Assembly: GCF_905475395.1 (NCBI RefSeq)
Contig: NC_058338.1
Span: 72,799,435-72,863,434 of the forward strand
DNA from: Chrysoperla carnea
Taxonomy: Eukaryota; Arthropoda; Insecta; Neuroptera; Chrysopidae
Length of the DNA stretch: 64,000 bases
Direction of reading: 5' to 3'
The notes beneath the pieces are model-generated. The model ran no database searches. It had not been told where the DNA came from and worked only from the letters and a program-made list of their open reading frames with translations. The translations under genes were made by a program, and so were the position numbers. Of the stretch, positions 55,004-64,000 are shown one piece after another; position 1 is the first letter of the stretch, and each line of letters begins with the position of its first letter.

Positions 55004-56628
55004 TTACGTATCAATAAATGGAAATTGAAAGCGATTTGTAATTGAAACATTCTGCAACCCATGGCGTACTTTTAAATGTTTTATAAAATTCGATCCATTT
55101 GAAAAGAAATGATTGCATTCTGTGCATGAATATGGTCGTTCTCCTGTGTGCTGCCGTAAATGTCCCTGAACATAAATATTTGTAAGATACCCTAGTAATT
55201 TTATGAAAATAGTTAATTTCTTTACCTTCAGAAAATCGATGCGTCTAAAACGTTTTTTACAATAACTACACTCATGTGGTAAGACGCCCGTATGGATTAA
55301 TGAATGCATTGTGAGCATTCCTTGTAAGCGAAACTTGTTCCCACAAATTTCGCAAACAAACGGTTTGATTCCATTATGTATTAATTTATGCCGATGAACA
55401 GCTGGATTTTTATACCTTAAAATCACAATCAAATATTCAATTCTAGTAATTCGTCTAGTCAAAAAATCTCTAAAGGTAGTATAGTAGTATCGGCGATCAC
55501 AGCTAACGAAGGTCAAAAATACACGGGCTCCAATGATTTTCTTTGCTCAATTTTACCGAAATTGATTTATGTATGCGAATTGGCACATTTCATCTATAGT
55601 AAGAAAACATCATGATGTATTAAATAGTCCATCGCCTGATGTTAAACCAATATTATTAATCAAACACCTGCAAATTTTATTATTCTGAGAGTGTGCCTCT
55701 TGTCAAGGAAGTGTTTACGGTCAATTTAAATTATTTTGGGGTGTGCTTTTTGCCAAGAAAGATTGTAGCATATTTTAAAATTTTCTACAACAATAACATA
55801 CACCCATTACAACTAATTTTGGTAATTTCACTTACGTTTTACTACATTCATCACATTTAAAAGGTTTATCATTGTTATGTGACTTAAGATGTGAAATTAA
55901 TTGGTACTTGGTTTTATAACATTTTCCACATTTATCACAGAGAAATGTTTGATTATCTGTATCTAAAATATTTTTTAGATCATTATTTCTTTCGGATTTA
56001 AACAAACTTTTCGGATATATATATACCTTTCAATTTAACTCTTTTTAATTTCAGTTTTGTTGATGGGACTAAATCTGATTTGGTGACTATAAAAATGTTT
56101 AAAAAAAAAAGAACTATCAAAATGCTTTAAAATTTTTGAAATTAACTTCGAAACTACCTGTTCTTGATAATAAGTTTGATTTTAGATTTCTAAGAGTTTT
56201 GGTATCATTTTCATCCTCGGAGTTATCTAATAACAAACAATGACCAATTATATTTAGTTTACTTAATTGTGTAAACACTCTGTATGTACAACACTTTCAA
56301 TTAACTTACCGACAGAAGAATTATCATACAAAATATGATGATGCATCTCGGGATCATTATATCCAGCAATTTGTAATTTTAACTTCTCTTGTGCTTGTAT
56401 AATTTGTTGATGGAATTCATAAATATCTACAACTTTCTTGTAACATTGTTTACAAACATCTTTTGACATCATACTGTCGTTATTTTCATTAATATTTATA
56501 ATAAAATATTGATAAACTTTATCTGCTATATTGAAATTTTTATATTCTTTATTATAGGAATGAATATTAATTTTTTTTGGATACAATTCTGCACATAATC
56601 TACATACAAATTTTGTTTCGATTGACAT
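55004..56628 (-). CDS. ZAD-C2H2 zinc-finger protein F
   Basis: Six exons on the minus strand: 56310-56628, 56158-56226, 56027-56086, 55836-55962, 55226-55415 and 55004-55165 (308 residues, the shortest of the set, with short introns). The ZAD is MSIETKFVCRLCAELYPKK with the second pair CKQC. Five fingers follow: CDKC, CDEC, CEIC, CSYC and CTEC. Finger 2 is odd: CDECSKTYKNPAVHRHKLIH has 11 rather than 12 residues between the second Cys and first His and lacks the usual Leu. This is why its exon is 190 nt and not 193. The tail is VSITNRFQFPFIDT. It is the only ZAD gene here with no repeat-filled long intron. Confidence 0.85.
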
Positions 56629-58345
56629 TTTTGTAAAAAATATACTTTATTTTAAAAACTTAGATCATTGAATTTTCACAGTTTAAAAATATGTAAACAT
56701 TAACTTGTAGTACTCGCCCATACATATTTTGTTTACATCATAGGCATATATAGTTAGAGAGATGTACATATGATTTACTGATGGTCATGGTAACCGTCTG
56801 CTGAGCCTTAAATGTGATAGTAGGTAATGTTCCAAGTCGCCTTGTAAGGTTCCTCGAATTTCTATGTGTCATATTACAGATTTAATTAGTTTAGATTAAA
56901 TTCGTTAAGGTGTGTATTTTCATGCTGATGCTTGACGATGAGCTTGAGCGTCAACTTAGGTTACGTTTGGAGAGGGAAATGTCTGCCAATATTGTGTAAC
57001 GTTTGTGCGGCCGTTATAGAAATTATTTGGCAAGCGGCAGAAATTTTTTTAAGTTTTTACTTTGTTTCACAGCAGTTTTCGGGAATTATCCCACGTTTGA
57101 TTTCAAATTAACGTCATACTGCCAGTCTGCGGTATCTGCCACTATTTTTCCAAAAAATTACATGTTGTAACAAAAAAATCGCACTTGAGTTTATCCGGTC
57201 AGGTTCCACAATTTTTCCTGTTTAATTCAACCCCACCCCATTCCGAAACCGCCATTTTTTGTCTGTCACTATTTTCCCGGTTTATATAAAATGAATAGAT
57301 TATAGGATATAGGAAATGCGACTTAAAAATATGTCATTATTTACAGCATTTGCATTTAATCGAAAGAAAATACGCTTCATTGCATTTAAGCGAAAGAAAA
57401 TACGCTTTAAGTTTATCGATAATAAAGAACTTACATGTTTTTTAATTTTACTTTCTTTCGAAAGTTTACTAAAAATTACTAAGAAAAATTTCAAAAAGTC
57501 AATGGACACACGCGATCTTAAAAAATCGTCAAAATTATGCTTACGTAATTAATGAATGGTCCCTAAGCCCTGAGTTATGAAACACTTACTAATCACAAAA
57601 TATTTCGCATTCTACAAACTTTTACATTACATTAATAACTATAATAAAAGAGCAGACTTTTCACTGTATCCGTTCAAGTTGCTCGATCTAATATAAGCGA
57701 TAAACAGAACACTCATCAATATTTAGAAGAATCAATAATACTTACTTAGATTATAATATAGCGTTTTATTATATTATTAAAGCGGTATATTATCATTACA
57801 ATATTATTTACAATTTATAAAAAGATTAATTTTATTTACAACAATTATGTAATAAGTTTACAAATTTCTATAAAAGTTATAACGCTATTCTGAATCTTTG
57901 CACAAATTTCGAAATATCATCTGTAAGTAAATAAAAATGCTTAACGATTTACGTACAAAACTAACTTATTAAAAGAACTATATACCATTTTTAAAAGATC
58001 TAGACACAACATGAACTAATCTGATACGTAAATTTTGCTATCATTCTATCTGAATTCTTGTTTACTTAATTTCTGAACCAAAATATAATTGTTGATGGCA
58101 CAATTGTGGCAATGACATAATTTTTTGGTCACGCAACCGATCATAGGGTTCACTCACTATGAAGTTTTATATTATTTACCTGTGTTATTACACGAAATCA
58201 GATTCAATTAAAATTTTGCTGACAGGCTCTTTACTAAGCTATAGCACCTAATTCGATTGCACAACAGATCGAGCTACATATCAGACAACGTAGAGCTGTT
58301 TTGATAATGAGTATCGCAATTTATTTACAAAATTATTATACAAAT
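56629..58345. other. Spacer between gene F start and gene G end
   Basis: F and G are both on the minus strand here, so this 1.7 kb contains gene F's promoter. About 57306-57420 is a fragment of the 13602-14304 element (GCGACTTAAAAATATGTCAT, GAAAGAAAATACGCTT), with the ATTTAAxCGAAAGAAAATAC piece duplicated in tandem. The open frames there are repeat sequence. The rest shows nothing recognisable. Confidence 0.6.
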
Positions 58346-61300
58346 CTATTGTTGATTATTTGTATTTGTAAATGGATATCGATGTTGATTTTGTATTGAA
58401 AAATTACGTAAACCATGTTTCCCCTTCAAGTGCTTTATAAAGTTGGAATCATTGGCAAATGAATGATTGCATTCGAGACAAGAGTATGGCCTCTCTCCTG
58501 TATGCTGTCGTAAATGTACCTAAAAATCAATTTTATCAAAATTCTGTAGGGATAATTATTTTTTTGGATATTAAGCGGTATGTTGAGTAAATATATACCG
58601 CGCCAATTTGCTTGGTAATTAAAATATTAAATAATAAGAAATGTAGTTAGCATGAGTATATAGGGTGGATCATTTTAATAGAAAAATTTTGTTTGATAAA
58701 CTTGTCTAAATTTTAATTACCTTAAAAAAGGGAGGGTGAACCAAAAAACGCTTAATAATAGCTACTTATAATTTGTTTAAGCATAGCATAATAATCAATT
58801 TCGTTGACACAACTATATTGTAAATTTTACTTGTGTTATATGTATTTACGATTAACAAGTGTAAACAAACAATTGACTGAGTTAATTGTTGAAATACCAT
58901 GTATAGTGTTGATTACTTTATCACATTACACATATACCTATACATATCACACATACATAACTGATAATCCCACATCAATACATACTATAAAACTTGCATC
59001 TATTGTGTGCCCTCGTGAGTAAACAGTGATGTTTACAAAAAAATGTTTCAAACAAAAGTTGTTTATTTTTTTATAAGGAACATTTTGTTCTGTCTCTAAC
59101 GGTTTACAAGATGGGTCCTACGGACGCAAGATCCAATTTACCTATGTTGCTCATTTATGAACTCGACCTCATGAACACCTAGACCAAAATTTTGTTCGTA
59201 GCATCAATATTTTTAAGCGTTACAAACTTATGACTAAACTTAATATACCTTGGTATATTTCATATATACATGGTATCAAAATGCAAGATTGACGACAATC
59301 AATATAAATAAGAATGCCAATATCAAGTAATATTTCGGCCACAACACCGATAACAAAGAGTTCACTATTAGGTATTATATTACGAACGAACGTGACCTCG
59401 TTTGTTATTGTAGTTACATCGTTACATTAATTGAAACATAAAGATTGACATGCAAATATATCTGCATGTCATTATTTTCAGTTATGAATAACATTAAAGA
59501 CTCGCTAAGACAGATGACCTCATTCCAGCATGCATTCTGCTGACATTAGATGACATGTTATTTGTCATCTAATACGCAACAACAGAAGTCACACTAATGT
59601 TACTTTAATTTGAATTACGCGTATAACTAAATACTAAAAAGTTTTCAGGTGATAGTATTTTAGTATTATTATTTTCCCAATATCACGAAGTCAATGTCTT
59701 GTTAAACATTTCTTTAAAAAAAAAGTACTCTAATACATATAAGTTTGCCACCGTTGACCTACAAGATTATATCATTATCGATTAAAATGGTCCACCTTGT
59801 ATTAAAAATATTTAGTTGATTTGACGATACTGCTTTGTATCTACTAAACAAGTTCATTGAAAAGTTTTTGTTATTACCTTTAAGAAGTCTTTTTTTCTGA
59901 ATTTCTTTGTGCATACTGTACATTCAAAAGGTAGCTCATTTGAATGTATCGATGAATGTACTGTCAACATTTGTTTTAAACGAAATCGTTTACCACATAC
60001 TTCACATTCAAATGGCTTTTCCCCAGTATGTATTAATTTGTGTTTTTTCAATCCAGATTTACTTCTAAACCTAAAAAAAATAATAATAATATTTTTTCAA
60101 AATACAATTATTCCTTGCATAGAATATGTCAAAAGATATCATCGTACAATCTAATATATATATGCCGCTGCCAATTATGTCAATTAGTTCAATTAACAGC
60201 CTAGCCTTTTTACTAAACGACACTTTTTACTGAAAATAGCGACCTGCACGATATTCAGCCTTTCAATTAAACAGCTAATCAAATGACATAGACCGATAAC
60301 GTTTAACTACTTGCCTAGACAATATTGTTGGTGTTTCTCACAGTATAATTGTGTTTACGCAAAATAAGTATAATGGAAGAGTGTAGTGACAAAAAGTTGG
60401 AACTAAGATTGTTTCAAACAAAAGTTGTTTATTTTTTTCATTTAAACTTTTGTTCTATCTCTAACGGTTTATAAAATGGGTCTTACGGATCCAAGACTTA
60501 ATTGACCTATGTTGCTCATTTACGAACACAACATCACTTTTTACGTCCTTAGCACGTTATAAAAATTTCAGCTTGATATCTTTTTTCATTTTTGAGTTAT
60601 CGAGTTCACAGCGGACAATCGGAAAAGACTAATTAGGTGATTTTATGAACACCTATACCAAAATTTTGTTTGTAGCATCAATATTTTTAAGCATTACAAA
60701 CTTGGGACTAAACTTAGTATACCTTGATATATTTCATATCTTAGATCATATATTTTAAATAGATGAGTGTATACCAAGTATGTATATTTTAGCGTCACAG
60801 AGTAGATTAACAAAGATGAAAATACAATATTCAAACAGCTGACGGAAAACACCATTTTGGAGGCCTGGTATTCAATGCGCATGATCGTATAACCGGAATC
60901 AGCTGCTTCAATGATGTGTTTATATTTCAAATTCACATGTGCTTAAAGTAAATAAATAAAATTTTATTTTGTTTTAACGTTCAAACTAGTAATATTATTA
61001 GATAATTTTGTGTTAAATCTATGAAAAAAATTTGTTTAAATGGTAAAATGGCAATTTGTACAAAATATACTGTTTTAATTTTATTTAAAAGTGGTATAAT
61101 CTTATTTTAAATACGCGCCAGGATATTATGTTGTATATTAAGGCATGCGTATTATGACCAGGCCCCGATATTTACTATCCTTGTCAATCTACTTTGAGCG
61201 GTGGTTCTCACTCTGTTGGCAATTCCAGTAGTAAATTTTCAAAGATTTCATATACATATGGTATAATAAATAAAGAAAAACAATAACAAAAACTATAATA

Positions 61301-63313
61301 ATAAAAGGAAATGAAATCTCACAAACATCCAGCAATAGGGCTGAATGTATGTGCCTAAAATAATCCATATAAAATTACGCAAAGAGTAAAAAATGAGTCT
61401 AAGTGACATTTGACTATGATAAGAGTAAATGGAAATTTTGCTGATAAAATAGACGACCTTCGAACAGTTTGTAAAAAATAATAACTCACACTTTAGAACA
61501 CTCATCACATTTATAAGGTGAAATATCACTGTGTGTTTTTAAATGCCACGATAATTGATGAATATTTTTAAATACTTTACCACATTGATCGCAAATCGAT
61601 TCCTTCTCCTTTTCGTCTAAAAAAAAAAGAAAAAAACAGACGAATAAGAAAAAAAGTATAACAAACAACGAAGTTTACGAATTTCTACGAATTTAATTGC
61701 TAGCAACATTCAAAAATCATACTTTCATGTTTATTAATTTGATGCGCTTCTTTCTTCTCAATAGTCTCAAAACGTTGACTACACATATCACATTTGTAAA
61801 TATAACGTTCATTTTTCGGTATATGTGTGCGTAAATGACGATTTAATACATCCTGATTTTTAAACCTAAAACATACGATGCGAAAATAAACAAAACGTTA
61901 TTTAATAATTTTCATTTATGTTTAATTTATAAATATTATACATTTTCTCACAAGTTTCACATTTCACTTCATCCGCTTTATTTATATCTAAATGTGTTAA
62001 CGAATGTGCGACTAAATGTTGCTTCAAATGAAACTTTCGACCGCATTTCTCACATGTAAATCGTTTTATTCCTGCAAATAAAATTTAATTAATTACAAAG
62101 GAGCAGTTAAGTAAGATTAAAAAAAAAAAAAACAAAAAAAATTTTATTGTGGGTCCTGAAGGGGATATATTTTAACAAAATGTTTAAGGTTGTTCTACAC
62201 ACATTTTTGATTGGCGTTAAATCATTCTTTGATTGGCGTGAAACTTTATAATTTTTTTAAGAATCCTCTTAAATATTTATTAGTGGAGTAGAAAATTTAT
62301 AAAGAAAAGCGGTTTTCCAAATACGAATGGTTAAAGATACAAATAAACTTCAAGCACTGCGTTTTATACCCTTTACTTTATTAATTTGATATTTGAATAT
62401 ATTATAGGTTTTCATATTCTATCTGCCTAGGGTATTTTTTTTGTTCACATCCAGGCACAGAAGAATAAGAAAAAGAACCTGGGTGTAGACAATGAAAATT
62501 GGGAAAATTAACATGATTTTCGAAAAATAAAAGTACCCAAAGCAGGTTGAATATGAAATCCTATAACATATCAAAATTTCAAATCCATAGAGTAAAGGGT
62601 ATAATCGCTGTGCTTGAAGTTCAATTGTAACTTTAACCATTCTTATCTGGAAAACCGCTTTTCTTTTAAAATTTCTTTTTCATCAATGAATATTTAAGAG
62701 GATTCTTATGAAAAATTAGAAAGTTTCACGCCAATCAAAAATTCTCCTCTCGTAGATGTTAGTATGTTACCATCTCGTTATTAGTTGACTTACTACTCTC
62801 AAGAAAAAGGTCTATATAAAAAATATGATTACTAACCAGAATGTATTAACAAATGATTATCGTAATTAGTCTTGTGATTAAATTCTTTTGAACATTTATC
62901 ACACTTATATGTGGAACCTTTCTTTTTTTTCTTTTTGATCCCGTGTACAGCACGTAAATGTTTCTCATATTTATAATTACTATCAAATGTTTCATTACAA
63001 TCATCACAATTATATTCAGGCGTTTCCGTAATATGAACATTTTTTATATGTTTTTGTAAAATATGTTCACTGTGAAAATATTCATCACATTTTTCACATT
63101 TCCATTTTGATTTAAATTCTGGTTGTTTTGTTGAAGATTTATTATCATCTACATCAATAACTAATTTTAAATCACCATCTGTTGTACCTCCACCATCTTG
63201 ACTATCTGAATCATGTTTTTTCGGTTTGGAACATACTGTAATACGATGTACTTCTTTATGTCTTTTCAGACGGAATGTTTTCCCACATACTTCACATTCG
63301 AATGGTTTGATAC
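58346..63313 (-). CDS. Multi-C2H2 zinc-finger protein G (5' end outside window)
   Basis: Six exons on the minus strand: 62837-63313, 61942-62071, 61723-61865, 61490-61616, 59878-60070 and 58346-58519. Phases agree throughout, and the first visible exon begins in phase 1, so more exons lie beyond base 64000. Fingers read in order: CEVC; a long acidic linker ([19 protein letters not shown]); CEKC; CDDC; a KKKKKK stretch; CDKC; CEKC; CETC; CDMC; then the block shared with the ZAD genes (CDQC, CDEC, CEVC, CTVC, CLEC) and the tail [18 protein letters not shown]. The last three exons are clear paralogues of A-F, but no ZAD is visible before them. It may be a fusion or a gene whose ZAD lies further upstream. 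Confidence 0.75.
58661..59799. mobile_element. Mariner-like element with a nested repeat
   Basis: The left end is TA then TAGGGTGGATCATTTTAATA. The right end is CGATTAAAATGGTCCACCTTG then TA. The ends are complementary over about 21 bp with four mismatches and resemble the CAGGG family at 13602. Repeat R1 (58855-59281) lies inside, so it probably inserted into this element. Hairpins GACATGCA/TGCATGTC (59447-59470) and TAGATGACA/TGTCATCTA (59548-59572) also lie inside. It is intronic to gene G. Confidence 0.5.
58855..59281 (+). repeat. Dispersed repeat family R1, internally shortened copy
   Basis: The 5' hairpin CAATTGACTGAGTTAATTG and the 3' end are present. The stretch with GACAGACGGACAGAC is missing: GAACTCGACCTCA runs straight into TGAACACC. 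It is in an intron of gene G. Confidence 0.85.
60409..60741 (+). repeat. Dispersed repeat family R1, 3' part
   Basis: It starts within the family at TGTTTCAAACAAAAGTTG, passes TTTTTACGTCCTTAGCACG and AACACCTATACCAAAATTTT, and ends near TATATTTCATAT. A further scrap of the 3' end is at about 61247-61266. It lies in the long intron of gene G. Confidence 0.8.
62205..62742. mobile_element. Palindromic element in gene G intron
   Basis: The left half (TTTGATTGGCGTGAAACTTT, AAGAATCCTCTTAAATATT, GCGGTTTTCCA) pairs with the right half (TGGAAAACCGC, AATATTTAAGAGGATTCTTA, GAAAGTTTCACGCCAATCAA) over most of 540 bp. GATTGGCGT is duplicated at the left end. No transposase is encoded. This is a foldback or MITE relic. 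Confidence 0.75.
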
Positions 63314-64000
63314 CTAAATTTAGTATAAAATTAATTATTAAAAAGTAAATTCAAATACAGTATAGTCTCAATAATCCGTACTCATTAAAAACCAGGGAGG
63401 TTGATCGGATTACTAGATTTGTATAGGAAAAAACATGTTAAAATAAAGCATTTCATAATTTACTAATTTAATAACGTTTAAGTATTACACGACAGATGAA
63501 AAGTTTTTAGATTACTGAACGTGTCGGACTATCGAGACTCTACTGTAGTTGCAAAAATTGTTTATTATTAAAGTTGTACGTTGAGTCATTCCATCCTGGA
63601 CTATATAAACGGACGAGAGCAAGGCAGAGGCCTGTCTAAGTGCGACCAAGGATAAAGGAACTGATTTCTCTTGGTAACAGTTTTACAAACGGAAGTCATC
63701 GCTTTGTTTAGAGGTTCGCACATTTACAACACGAAAGATAACAGTTGAACTCTTATCAGCAATTTCAAAGTTGGTTGTGCTTCGGGCGCTTTAGGTTTCA
63801 AGATTCTAATCGAGATTTGTCCATGAAAACTTTAAGAAATTAAGCCGCCTTGCACTGAATAATATGACTGATCTATAGACCGAATCTCTCGGACGTAAAT
63901 GGGTCCGATTTGTCCCAGACAGTGGGTGCAGAAAACCCATATTAAGCATTTAAATGTTCCAGATTGCTCGCAAATAATCCGAAATCTTTCATAATTTTAG
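63314..64000. other. Intron of gene G at the right edge
   Basis: Apart from the element at 63358-63545, I see no exon or finger motif on either strand in this stretch. It is taken as intron because the exon ending at 63313 begins in phase 1. Confidence 0.5.
63358..63545. mobile_element. 188-bp pogo-like MITE with TA duplication
   Basis: TA, then CAGTATAGTCTCAATAATCC...; at the other end ...GGACTATCGAGACTCTACTG, then TA. The 21-bp ends match at 18 positions and start with CAGT, as in Tc1/mariner-pogo relatives. A single matching terminus is at 32377. It is non-coding. Confidence 0.75.

Noticed and set aside
57300-57552. Open frames on both strands with FRLNAMKRIFFRLNA repeats
   Set aside because: They are translations of a duplicated fragment of the 13602-14304 element, not a gene.

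Overview
This is an AT-rich stretch of insect nuclear DNA. The genes have introns with GT-AG borders, and the intergenic and intronic DNA is full of short dispersed repeats, MITE-like inverted repeats and a tRNA-derived SINE ending in a TTAGG-like tail. Seven related C2H2 zinc-finger genes lie in a row. Six of them begin with a ZAD (zinc-finger-associated domain), a family that is strongly expanded in insects. I cannot name the order or species. I saw no retrovirus, LTR element, Polinton or other capsid- or envelope-bearing element.

Layout. 1-2968 (+) holds the 3' half of the polyadenylation factor gene CSTF2 (CstF64). 4664-5104 (-) is UXT, a prefoldin-like chaperone. 6681-9449 (+) is an intronless DNA ligase III. 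9450-14591 has no gene and holds several foldback/MITE elements. 14592-27649 (-) is an 18-exon gene for a 679-residue protein. It has an N-terminal coiled coil like that of shugoshin and a long Ser/Asn/Lys-rich middle built from exons that nearly all have phase-2 borders. This gene is visible only as exons, and I reconstructed it from splice signals and phase continuity.

29106-64000 is the zinc-finger cluster. ZAD-ZnF genes lie at 29106-32969 (+), 35576-38662 (-), 39895-44319 (+), 46361-48853 (-), 50021-53578 (+) and 55004-56628 (-). A seventh, ZAD-less-as-seen relative runs from 58346 past the right edge (-). The first six alternate strictly in orientation. All seven share the same 3' exon plan: a finger exon of about 118-127 nt, a 190-193-nt exon and a 159-177-nt last exon, with phase-2 then phase-0 introns. 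All also share a short C-terminal tail after the last finger, ending in YPF in most. They are clearly products of local duplication and are probably DNA-binding transcription regulators.

The non-coding DNA carries at least ten copies or fragments of one dispersed repeat. It also carries mariner-like CAGGG(T) elements, pogo-like and other MITEs, Helitron-like pieces, LINE, hAT and Penelope-like remnants, and one SINE with a recognisable target-site duplication. All exon borders are my own reading of splice sites, phase and paralogue alignment. No transcript evidence was available.
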